Origin: JANQIO01 sp965229625 | GTDB lineage: Bacteria; Pseudomonadota; Gammaproteobacteria; Pseudomonadales; Halieaceae | Reading direction: 5' to 3' | Length of the DNA: 64,000 nt | Assembly (NCBI GenBank): GCA_965229625.1 | Contig: CBDDJJ010000002.1 | Span: forward strand, 372,001 to 436,000 | In this document: positions 23,907-31,250 of the stretch, piece after piece | Layout of the letters: each line of letters starts with the position of its first letter | Numbering within the stretch: the first letter of the stretch is position 1 | The notes under the pieces: generated by a model | What the model saw: the letters and a program-made list of their open reading frames with translations, nothing else | The model's database searches: none | What the model was told of the DNA's origin: nothing | Position numbers and translations under genes: made by a program

Positions 23907-24464
23907 CTACCAATCAGGCGGCCCGTTAGGCGATGAGTTTGCACCTTCTAACAAATAGCTATTTGCTTCCAAATATTCCCTAGCCCAAGGTTGCAGATTG
24001 TAGGCCCATCCACGTACCAGGCTCCCCATGTTGGATGAGCGGTAAATAATGTTCTTTGCCTCCAACCCCCCGGCAACCCCATCCTCCATCTTGAAGTACA
24101 TTGTGTTTTCACCATAGATGAACGGCAAAAGGTATGCTTTCTCATCGGGAGTAAGCTTGTGCAGTTGAAGCTCATCTAGCTCTCGCTTTTTGCGCAGGTT
24201 CCGCTTCTTCTTCCTCCGCTTACGAGCCTCTTGAATCGCCTCTCCCACAAACCAGAGACTCTGTGACGCAAGAATAGAGAGCGACACGAGGAGTCCGAGG
24301 CCAAGGTGACCTCTATACTCCTGCCGCAAGTTTTCGACTCCCAGTGTGACCGCAAGTCCTTCGTCAATAAAGAGTACAGTTCCGGTCGCTATTGCCAAGC
24401 CAAGAAAAACGGCCGGACTGATACTCCTTAGGCTAGATAGTACTTGGGTAATCTGGTCGAGCAT
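23907..24464 (-). CDS. SieB-like superinfection exclusion membrane protein
   Basis: A 185-aa protein of the SieB type: two N-terminal membrane helices (about residues 16-34 and 52-72) joined by a segment with LGVENLRQEYRGHLGLGLLVSLSIL that recalls the family's LG..DFR..YRP.IGL pattern. A strongly basic stretch (RKRRKKKRNLRKKRE) and a soluble tail with LTPDEKAYLLPFIYGEN follow. SieB aborts superinfecting phage growth in lambdoid systems. Placed as opposite-strand cargo at the satellite's right end, it probably protects host and satellite against competing phages. Confidence 0.75.
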   Translation of the reverse strand: MLDQITQVLSSLRSISPAVFLGLAIATGTVLFIDEGLAVTLGVENLRQEYRGHLGLGLLVSLSILASQSLWFVGEAIQEARKRRKKKRNLRKKRELDELQLHKLTPDEKAYLLPFIYGENTMYFKMEDGVAGGLEAKNIIYRSSNMGSLVRGWAYNLQPWAREYLEANSYLLEGANSSPNGPPDW

Positions 24465-24484
24465 GTTTTACAGTGAACGTAGTC

Positions 24485-25258
24485 TCATACCTGATCAGGG
24501 TCATCACCCTCTGGATGAGTTGATGAGGCTTGCGGCGCTTCATCCATAGCCTGCTGCTCCGCCTTGGCTTTCCCGAAATCTCCCCTCAGTGCGCGGACGG
24601 CTTTCGCTCGCTTGGCTTTCTCATCTGGCACCACATAAATTTCGTGGAGCATCGCCTTTAGCGCCTCAAGAAACAGGGTGAGGTGCTGGCTGGACCAGGC
24701 CTCCCAGCTTTGTTCATGAACATGATCACTGGTCATATCTTTAATATGGCCGAGTATCTCGAAGTGCACTTCGTCGATGTTGGGGAACAAATTCTGAAGT
24801 GCTGCAATTTTATCGTCGTAGTTCTCACCCTCAGCTTCGTGAAGGAGGAGAAGTTTATAGATAGCTTTTCGTGTGCAAGCTGACGCGCCAGTCAGATAGT
24901 TCATCTTCTTGCAGCCTTCCGCTTCGGTGATCAACTCACGTATCTCTTTCGGTATACGGCTGTCGATGACAAAAAAAGATGTAGGCACCGAGTAGAAGAA
25001 GGCTTCATCTAGATCGACATTTATTTTGAATGTGTCAGACCAATTTGGTCTATGGAGGTCTTCAAATGTCAGATGCATAGATACCTTTTGACAACTTGAG
25101 CAACATACTCGCCAAATTTCGCATTTCTTATCATTCGACCAGTCGAAGCGCTCGGCCCCACGGTTATAGTATTGGACGTTGCCCCTCTTACAGAAAGGGC
25201 AATTGTAGGTGTCAGGAGAAAGGAAATACTTGTTGTCCAGATGTGATTGGTCAGACAT
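24485..25258 (-). CDS. DUF4145-domain protein with zinc-ribbon start
   Basis: A 257-aa protein. A CPFC (residues 20-23) and CCSSCQ (about 52-57) pair forms a zinc ribbon. The central GCKKMNYLTGASACTRKAIYKLLLLHEA and FEILGHIKDMTSDHVHEQSWEAW are the DUF4145 hallmark. DUF4145 domains occur in defence islands and fused to nucleases; no catalytic domain is seen here. It lies 20 bp upstream of sieB on the same strand, so both form a cargo operon next to attR. Confidence 0.8.
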   Translation of the reverse strand: MSDQSHLDNKYFLSPDTYNCPFCKRGNVQYYNRGAERFDWSNDKKCEIWRVCCSSCQKVSMHLTFEDLHRPNWSDTFKINVDLDEAFFYSVPTSFFVIDSRIPKEIRELITEAEGCKKMNYLTGASACTRKAIYKLLLLHEAEGENYDDKIAALQNLFPNIDEVHFEILGHIKDMTSDHVHEQSWEAWSSQHLTLFLEALKAMLHEIYVVPDEKAKRAKAVRALRGDFGKAKAEQQAMDEAPQASSTHPEGDDPDQV

Positions 25259-25375
25259 AACGGCAGTTGCAACAGAACACTAGGTGATAGGGAGGACCCA
25301 AGTATATACGGAGATATACACCGACAGAGGCTTCTCGATAAAACCTCAATGGAATCAATTAATTGGGGAAGGAAT

Positions 25376-25401
25376 TGGCGGAGAAGGAGGGATTCGAACC
25401 C
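25376..25401 (-). other. attR within tRNA-Ser
   Basis: Copy of the 26-bp att core that completes the 3' end of the intact tRNA-Ser gene. Confidence 0.85.
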
Positions 25402-25466
25402 TCGATACGCTATTAACGTATACTCCCTTAGCAGGGGAGCGCCTTCGACCACTCGGCCACTTCTCC
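25376..25466 (-). tRNA. tRNA-Ser (anticodon GCT)
   Basis: 91 nt with encoded CCA on the minus strand: acceptor GGAGAAG/CTTCTCC, anticodon loop CTGCTAAGG with GCT, a long variable arm (TATACG...CGTATC type), and T-loop GGTTCGAATC. It is the integration target of the satellite; the element restores its 3' end. Confidence 0.95.
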
Positions 25467-25478
25467 GGAAGTGGCGGC

Positions 25479-25506
25479 ATCATACCAACAACCGCTCTCA
25501 AATCAA
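25479..25506 (-). promoter_or_regulatory. Sigma-70 promoter of tRNA-Ser
   Basis: On the minus strand TTGATT (25501-25506), 16-nt spacer, TATGAT (25479-25484); 12 bp later the tRNA begins. The tRNA can thus be made independently of csrA. Confidence 0.7.
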
Positions 25507-25592
25507 CTATTCGGGGCGGGTTGAATCTGGATAGCTGTTTTGGCTCTCCTGCAAGCCAATGGTCTAGAACCGCGCCGGAGGCGCGTGTGGAT

Positions 25593-25784
25593 TCAGTCCT
25601 TTGAATCTTTGGACTTGTCTTCTTCGTGCTGGATGCGGTTGTAGATTTCTTCCCGATGCACGGCCACATCGCGCGGGGCGTTCACACCAAGCCGTACCTG
25701 GTTTCCCTTCACTCCCAACACCGTGACGGTTATGTTATCGCCCACCATGAGCGTTTCCCCGATTCTTCGGGTCAGGATTAGCAT
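25593..25784 (-). CDS. csrA: Carbon storage regulator CsrA
   Basis: A 63-aa RNA-binding global regulator starting MLILTRRIGETLMVGDNITVTVLGVKGNQVRLGVNAP, with RDVAVHREEIY as in CsrA/RsmA. The homodimer binds GGA motifs in leaders and represses or stabilises mRNAs for carbon storage, motility and biofilm. It lies downstream of lysC and upstream of tRNA-Ser, the usual gammaproteobacterial order alaS-(lysC)-csrA-tRNA-Ser. That conserved order explains why the satellite sits here. Confidence 0.98.
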   Translation of the reverse strand: MLILTRRIGETLMVGDNITVTVLGVKGNQVRLGVNAPRDVAVHREEIYNRIQHEEDKSKDSKD

Positions 25785-25888
25785 GTCCTGGTACTCCTAT
25801 CCTTGTTTGCGGTACCACGGCCGCTCTGTGCAGAGAAATACTGCACCTGATTTCTAATTATCGCCGAGTTTATCGCAATTGCCAGTCT

Positions 25889-27130
25889 TCAGACCCCGGC
25901 GGCGGCGGAAGATTCCTGATCCAGGCCAAATGCAGAGTGTAAAGCTCGCACGGCCAGTTCGATAAACTTTTCATCAATTATCACTGAGATCTTGATTTCC
26001 GAAGTACTGATCATTTGGATGTTGATGCCCACTTCGGACAGAGTCTTGAACATCTGGCTGGCAACACCAGCGTGGGAGCGCATGCCCACGCCGACCAGGG
26101 AAATCTTGGCAATCTTGTTGTCGGCCGTCACCTGGCGGGCACCCAGATCCTCCGCCACCTGGCGGATGATCGTTTCGGCTTTGGCCATTTCGTTGCGGTG
26201 CACAGTGAAGGTGAAGTCGGTGCTGCCGTCTTCAGAAACGTTCTGCACGATCACATCCACTTCGATATTGGCCTCGCCCACGGGCCCCAGGATGCGGTAG
26301 GCCACGCCCGGCGTGTCCGGCACGCCCAGCACAGTGATCTTGGCCTCGTCGCGGTTGAAGGCAATGCCCGCGATGGTGGGGTTTTCCATGTCGCTTTCTT
26401 CCTCCAGTCGGATCAGGGTGCCTGGTCCCTCTTCGAAACTGTGCAGTACCCGTAGGGGCACACTGTACTTACCGGCAAACTCGACGGCGCGAATCTGCAA
26501 CACCTTGGAGCCCATGCTGGCCATTTCCAGCATCTCCTCGAAGGTGATGGTGTCGAGGCGCTTGGCGCCATCGACCATGCGCGGGTCGGTGGTGTAGACC
26601 CCGTCCACGTCGGTGTAGATCTGGCACTCGTCGGCCTTCAGGGCCGCCGCCAGGGCAACGGCTGTGGTGTCGGAACCGCCGCGCCCCAGGGTGGTGATGT
26701 TGCCGTGCTCATCGACACCCTGGAAACCGGCCACCACCAGCACGTAGCCCGCCTCCAGATCGGCGTGCAGGCGAGCATCGTCGATCTCGCGGATGCGCGC
26801 CTTGGTATGGGCGTCATCGGTGAGAATGCGCACCTGGCTGCCGTTGTAGGACTTGGCTTTCACGCCGCGCTTGTTGAGCGCCATGGCCAGCAGCGCGGTG
26901 GTGACCTGCTCCCCGGTGGAAACCAGTACATCCATCTCCCGCGGCAGCGGCTGGTCCTGTACCTCGTGGGCCAGGCCGATCAGGCGATTGGTTTCCCCCG
27001 CCATGGCGGAGACCACCACGACCAGGCTGTCGCCGTCGCGCCGAAAGCGGGCGACCTTGTCGGCCACCTGCTCGATCTTCTCGACGGTACCCACCGAGGT
27101 ACCGCCGAACTTCTGTACCAGGAGGCTCAT
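25889..27130 (-). CDS. lysC: Aspartate kinase
   Basis: A 413-aa monofunctional aspartokinase starting MSLLVQKFGGTSVGTVEKIE (KFGGTSVG phosphate loop). It has GFQGVDEHGNITTLGRGGSDTTAVALAAAL and two C-terminal ACT domains (about 265-335 and 345-405, with VGVGMRSHAGVASQMFKTLSEVGINIQMISTSEIKISV), which bind lysine/threonine for feedback inhibition. First step of lysine, threonine and methionine synthesis. I chose the ATG that overlaps the alaS stop (ATGA), so it is translationally coupled to alaS. Confidence 0.97.
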   Translation of the reverse strand: MSLLVQKFGGTSVGTVEKIEQVADKVARFRRDGDSLVVVVSAMAGETNRLIGLAHEVQDQPLPREMDVLVSTGEQVTTALLAMALNKRGVKAKSYNGSQVRILTDDAHTKARIREIDDARLHADLEAGYVLVVAGFQGVDEHGNITTLGRGGSDTTAVALAAALKADECQIYTDVDGVYTTDPRMVDGAKRLDTITFEEMLEMASMGSKVLQIRAVEFAGKYSVPLRVLHSFEEGPGTLIRLEEESDMENPTIAGIAFNRDEAKITVLGVPDTPGVAYRILGPVGEANIEVDVIVQNVSEDGSTDFTFTVHRNEMAKAETIIRQVAEDLGARQVTADNKIAKISLVGVGMRSHAGVASQMFKTLSEVGINIQMISTSEIKISVIIDEKFIELAVRALHSAFGLDQESSAAAGV

Positions 27131-29724
27131 GGGAGTTGGTCCTGCACCCACTCCGGAACCGCCGCCAGGGTCGCGGCCAGGGCACCGACATCGCTGCCAC
27201 CGCCCTGGGCCATATCCGGGCGGCCCCCGCCCTTGCCACCCAGGCGGCCGGCAAATTCTCTCATCAGGTCGCCGGCGCGCACCTTGTCGGTCAGGTCCCT
27301 GGTGACACCGGCGGTGAGTGCGATCTTGTCGCCATCCACCGCGGCCAGCAGGATCACCCCGCTACCCAGCTTGTTCTTGAGCTGGTCCACGGTATCGCGC
27401 AGGGATTTCGGGTCGGCGCCGTCCAGCGAGGCCGCCAGCACCTTGGCGCCATTCACCTCCACCGCCTGGCTGGCGAGGTCGCCGCCGGCGCTGGAGGCGA
27501 GCTTCTGCTTGAGCTGCTTGATTTCCTTTTCCAGCTCGCGGTTGGCCGCACGCAGGGCGCCGACCTTGTCCACCACATTGCCGGTGTCGCCTTTGACCAG
27601 TTCACCGATCTGGGCAAGCTTGTCCTCAGCCACATCAAAAGCGTCTATCGCCTGGGCGCCGGTGACCGCTTCCAGCCGGCGTACGCCCGCGGAAATTCCC
27701 GACTCCGACGTGATGCGCATCAGGCCGATATCACCGGTGCGATCCACGTGGGTACCGCCACAGAGTTCCACGGAGAAATCGCCGCCCATATTGAGCACGC
27801 GCACTTCCTCACCGTATTTCTCTCCGAACAGGGCCAGGGCACCCGCCTCCATGGCGGCGTCCATGCCCATCAGCCGGGTGGTGACCTCGCTGTTGGCGCG
27901 AATCTGTTCATTGACCATGTCTTCGATGGCCTTCAGTTCCTCGCGGGTCACCGCCTGCGGGTGGCTGAAGTCAAAGCGCAGGCGCTGGGAATCCACCAGG
28001 CTGCCTTTCTGCTGCACGTGGTCCCCCAAAACGTTGCGCAGGGCCGCATGCAGCAGGTGGGTGGCAGAGTGATTGAGTGCGGTCGCCTGGCGCACGCCGG
28101 CATCCACTGTTGCCTCGAGGGTATCGCCGACGCTGATACTGCCTGACAGCATCACACCGTGGTGCAGGTGCTGGTCGCTGCCCTTGGTGGTATCGCGCAC
28201 TTCAAAGCGGGAGTCACCGCTGCCGAGGTATCCCGAGTCGCCCACCTGGCCACCGGACTCGCCGTAGAACGGGGTACGGTCCAGCACCAGTACCGCTTCA
28301 TCACCGGTACTGGCGGTGTCGACCATCTCACCGCCCTTCAGTATCGCCGTAACAGTGCCGCTGCCTTCGGTGCCCTGGTACCCGGTGAATTCGGTATGGC
28401 CGTCGAGTTTGAGCACATCGTTGTAATCGATTGCGAAGCTACCGGCATCCTGGGAACGCTTGCGCTGTTCCTCCATGGCCACCTCGTAGCCATCCATATC
28501 CAGGCTCAGCTCGCGCTCCCGGGCGATGTCGTTGGTCAGGTCTACCGGGAAGCCGTAGGTGTCGTAGAGGCGGAATACCACCTCGCCGGGAATCACCGAG
28601 CCGTCGAGATCGGCCAGCGCCTCTTCAAGAATCGCCATGCCGTTGTCGAGGGTGCGGGCAAACTGCTCTTCCTCGGCCAGCAGGGCCTGCTCGATGCGGG
28701 CCTGGCCCTCGCGCAGATCGGGGTAGGCCTCGCCCATCTGCTCCACCAGCACAGCCACCAGCTTGTGGAAGAAGGGGCCGGTAGCACCGAGTTTATTCCC
28801 GTGGCGGATGGCGCGGCGAATGATGCGGCGCAACACGTAGCCGCGCCCTTCATTGCTGGGCAGCACGCCATCGCAGACCAGGAAGGAACAGGAACGAATG
28901 TGGTCGGCAATCACCCGCAGCGAGCTGTGCTCGGTGGAGTCCTGCCCCAGAAGCTGGGCCGCTTGCTTGAGAATGGCCTGGAACAGGTCGATCTCGTAAT
29001 TGGAATGTACGCCCTGCAGGACCGCGGCAATGCGCTCGAGGCCCATACCGGTATCCACCGAGGGCGCGGGCAGTGGCTCGCGGCTACCGTCAGCGGACTG
29101 GTTGTACTGCATGAACACCAGGTTCCAGATTTCCACGTAGCGATCGAGGTCGTCATTCTCACTGCCGGGCGGTCCGCCGGGCACGTCCTCGCCGTGGTCG
29201 TAGAAAATTTCCGTGCAGGGGCCACAGGGTCCGGTGTCGCCCATCTGCCAGAAGTTGTCTTCATCCAGTCGAGAGAAACGCTCCGGGCTGACACCGATAT
29301 CGTTGAACCAGATGTCCGCGGCCTCATCGTCACTCACGTGGACGGTGACCCACAGGCGCTCTGCCGGCAGACCCATTTCCTGGGTCAGGAATTCCCAGGC
29401 AAAGCGGATGGCGTCGCGCTTGAAGTAGTCACCAAAGCTGAAGTTGCCCAGCATCTCGAAAAACGTGTGGTGGCGCGCGGTGTAGCCCACGTTTTCCAGG
29501 TCATTGTGCTTGCCGCCGGCGCGCACGCAGCGCTGGCTGGAGGTGGCGCGCCGGTAGTCGCGCTGGTCGGCGCCGAGGAACACGTCCTTGAACTGGTTCA
29601 TGCCGGCGTTGGTGAACAGCAGCGTCGGGTCGTCATGGGGCACCAGCGAGGAGCTGGCCACACGGGTATGTTGCTGGCGCTCAAAATAGGCGAGGAAGGC
29701 CTCGCGGATCTCGGAACTCTTCAT
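27127..29724 (-). CDS. alaS: Alanyl-tRNA synthetase
   Basis: An 865-aa class II synthetase starting MKSSEIREAFLAYFERQQHTRVASSSLVP. It shows the catalytic core (LLFTNAGMNQFKDVFLG, RHHTFFEMLGNFSFGDYFK), the editing domain with HSATHLLHAALR and the CGGTHVDRTGDIG cysteine/histidine zinc site, and the C-terminal coiled coil plus glycine-rich end. Full length for the family (about 870 aa). Charges tRNA-Ala and edits Ser/Gly mischarging. First gene of the alaS-lysC operon. Confidence 0.98.
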   Translation of the reverse strand: MKSSEIREAFLAYFERQQHTRVASSSLVPHDDPTLLFTNAGMNQFKDVFLGADQRDYRRATSSQRCVRAGGKHNDLENVGYTARHHTFFEMLGNFSFGDYFKRDAIRFAWEFLTQEMGLPAERLWVTVHVSDDEAADIWFNDIGVSPERFSRLDEDNFWQMGDTGPCGPCTEIFYDHGEDVPGGPPGSENDDLDRYVEIWNLVFMQYNQSADGSREPLPAPSVDTGMGLERIAAVLQGVHSNYEIDLFQAILKQAAQLLGQDSTEHSSLRVIADHIRSCSFLVCDGVLPSNEGRGYVLRRIIRRAIRHGNKLGATGPFFHKLVAVLVEQMGEAYPDLREGQARIEQALLAEEEQFARTLDNGMAILEEALADLDGSVIPGEVVFRLYDTYGFPVDLTNDIARERELSLDMDGYEVAMEEQRKRSQDAGSFAIDYNDVLKLDGHTEFTGYQGTEGSGTVTAILKGGEMVDTASTGDEAVLVLDRTPFYGESGGQVGDSGYLGSGDSRFEVRDTTKGSDQHLHHGVMLSGSISVGDTLEATVDAGVRQATALNHSATHLLHAALRNVLGDHVQQKGSLVDSQRLRFDFSHPQAVTREELKAIEDMVNEQIRANSEVTTRLMGMDAAMEAGALALFGEKYGEEVRVLNMGGDFSVELCGGTHVDRTGDIGLMRITSESGISAGVRRLEAVTGAQAIDAFDVAEDKLAQIGELVKGDTGNVVDKVGALRAANRELEKEIKQLKQKLASSAGGDLASQAVEVNGAKVLAASLDGADPKSLRDTVDQLKNKLGSGVILLAAVDGDKIALTAGVTRDLTDKVRAGDLMREFAGRLGGKGGGRPDMAQGGGSDVGALAATLAAVPEWVQDQLP

Positions 29725-29753
29725 GGCTGTCTTTGCTTGTGTGCTGTTCCTGC

Positions 29754-30113
29754 TTACCCCTGGATACCGCGGGCCAGGCTGCCTTCGTCGAAGTCGCGTC
29801 CCGCCAGGATGTGCAGGTGCAGGTGGAACACGGTCTGGCCGCCGCCCTCCCCGTTGTTGACCACCAGGCGGAAAGCCTCGCTGACGCCAAGCTGGCGGGT
29901 GATCTTGCCCACGGCCAGCATCAGGTGGCCCAGCAGCGCCTGGTCCTCCTCGCTGGCATCCACCAGCTTTGGAATCGGCTTGCGGGGAATCACCAGCACA
30001 TGCACCGGTGCCAGGGGGTGGATGTCGTTGATCGCCACACAGTGCTCGTCCTCATAGACGAACTCTGTGGGAATTTCACCGCGGGTGATCTTGCCGAAAA
30101 TTGTGTCTTCCAT
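29754..30113 (-). CDS. hinT: HIT-family nucleotide hydrolase (HinT-like)
   Basis: A 119-aa protein starting MEDTIFGKITRGEIPTEFVYEDEHCVAI. HPLAPVHVLVIPRKPI and the histidine triad VFHLHLHILAG near the C-terminus are complete. HinT proteins hydrolyse AMP-lysine and other phosphoramidates. It lies 29 bp upstream of alaS, on the same strand. Confidence 0.95.
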   Translation of the reverse strand: MEDTIFGKITRGEIPTEFVYEDEHCVAINDIHPLAPVHVLVIPRKPIPKLVDASEEDQALLGHLMLAVGKITRQLGVSEAFRLVVNNGEGGGQTVFHLHLHILAGRDFDEGSLARGIQG

Positions 30114-30161
30114 CGCTGCTGTCTGGTCCTGGTTTTCTAAAACGTGCCGGGCTTTGTGGAT

Positions 30162-30356
30162 TCAGCCCAGCTTCTCATCCGCCGTGAGCTGGCGCGCCTC
30201 GTTCTCCAGCATGACGGGAATACCATCGCGAATCGGGTAAGCCAGGCCACTGGCTTTGCACACCAGTTCCTGCTTGTCGCGGTCGTACTCCAGCGGCGCC
30301 TTGCTCACCGGGCATACCAGGATGCTCAGCAGTTTCTTGTCGATGGTTCCGGTCAT
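30162..30356 (-). CDS. Trm112-family protein (YcaR-like)
   Basis: A 64-aa protein with KLLSILVCPVSKAPLEYDRDKQELVCKASGLAYPIRDGIPVMLENEA, the Trm112/UPF0434 pattern. Only CP and VCK cysteines are present, so a full zinc knuckle is absent, as in many bacterial members. Trm112 proteins act as partners of methyltransferases; the bacterial role is less clear. Probably co-transcribed with the HIT gene 49 bp downstream. Confidence 0.92.
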   Translation of the reverse strand: MTGTIDKKLLSILVCPVSKAPLEYDRDKQELVCKASGLAYPIRDGIPVMLENEARQLTADEKLG

Positions 30357-30433
30357 GACGGCTCTCTGTAAATCGGCCGCGCATTATACGCCACATGCGG
30401 CGCCCGGCGGTACCGTCTGGAGCCTGCTGCGGG

Positions 30434-31249
30434 CTAGGGCGCCGCGACCGGTTGCGGCATGGGCGGCGCCAGCAGTTGCGGATCCACACGCCGGTTGCGC
30501 CAGTTCATACGCCAGTCCAGGTGCGGGCCGGTGGCGCGCCCGGTGCTACCCACCTTGCCGATGATATCACCCGGTTCCACGCGCTGGCCGACTTCTACCG
30601 TCACCTCACTGAGGTGCAGGAAGGATGAGCTCACGTCCATGCCGTGGTCGACGATGATGGTCCCGCCGCTGTAGAACAGGTCTGGCTCCGCCAGCGTCAC
30701 CACACCCGGGGCCGGGGTGGTAATCGGTGTACCGGTGGGCACCGCCACGTCGACCCCGAAATGGGGTCGGCCCGGGGTGCCGTTATAGACGCGCTGGCTG
30801 CCGTATACGCCACTGATCCGGCCGGTGACCGGCCAGGCAAAACCCTCGGCGAAGTCGGTATCGGGACGGCTGACCTTGCGGGCGGAGGCCACCAGCGCCG
30901 CCTCACGCCGAATACGTGCCAGGTCGTCCGGATCGGGGGTGACCGTGCGCTGGGGTACGCCCTCTATGCGCTGGATACGGTAGTCGCGCGGCTGGATCGA
31001 CAGTGTCACCGTGCACGTGTCGACACCCTCAACGCGCAGGCCGCGCTCCCCGCTTTCGTCACGGCCAAAGCCAAACACGAAGGTGCCGTCCGGCGCCACG
31101 CTAATGGCTTCATCGTCGAGCATGACTGCACTACCCGGTGCCACCTGGCCCCACAGCAGCGCGCCCTGGCGGGGCTCGGCGTCGATTTCCAGGCAGGCTG
31201 CCGCCACCTGGCTCAGGCCCCAGAGGAAACAAACCAGCAACGGCTTCAC
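30434..31249 (-). CDS. Exported M23-type (LytM) peptidase with altered HxH motif
   Basis: A 271-aa protein from a GTG start (1 nt after the permease stop), with a signal peptide ending near AAA. The C-terminal LytM domain (about 150-260) has GRPHFGVDVAVPTGTPITTPAPGVV, DHGMDVSSSFLHLSE, and GPHLDWRMNW. The usual second zinc motif HLH is HLD here, so one metal ligand is replaced by Asp. It may still bind zinc or be an activator of amidases, as catalytically dead LytM proteins are. Acts on peptidoglycan in the periplasm. Confidence 0.88.
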   Translation of the reverse strand: MKPLLVCFLWGLSQVAAACLEIDAEPRQGALLWGQVAPGSAVMLDDEAISVAPDGTFVFGFGRDESGERGLRVEGVDTCTVTLSIQPRDYRIQRIEGVPQRTVTPDPDDLARIRREAALVASARKVSRPDTDFAEGFAWPVTGRISGVYGSQRVYNGTPGRPHFGVDVAVPTGTPITTPAPGVVTLAEPDLFYSGGTIIVDHGMDVSSSFLHLSEVTVEVGQRVEPGDIIGKVGSTGRATGPHLDWRMNWRNRRVDPQLLAPPMPQPVAAP

Positions 31250-31250
31250 G

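Larger units (their letters stand above)
14891..25401. mobile_element. Capsid-forming phage satellite (cf-PICI-like) integrated in tRNA-Ser
   Basis: A 10.5-kb element bounded by a perfect 26-bp direct repeat (14891-14916 and 25376-25401) made of the 3' end of tRNA-Ser(GCT). Gene order: integrase, AlpA, HTH replication-type protein, two small proteins, TerL, HNH, HK97 major capsid, prohead protease, head-tail connector, portal, then, on the opposite strand, a SieB-like and a DUF4145 protein. No tail, tape-measure, lysis, holin or antirepressor genes are seen. This fits the known class of PICIs that build their own small heads and depend on a helper phage for tails. A decayed prophage is the alternative, but all packaging and head genes are intact, tightly overlapping, and end exactly at the portal. 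Confidence 0.85.

Noticed and set aside
14891..25401. Complete or decayed prophage
   Set aside because: No tail, lysis or repressor genes or fragments of them; head and packaging genes are intact and end exactly at the portal, which suits a satellite better.
28159..30057. Plus-strand open frame of 632 codons opposite alaS and the HIT gene
   Set aside because: Crosses two certain genes, shows no domain, and has the amino-acid bias of a shadow frame.
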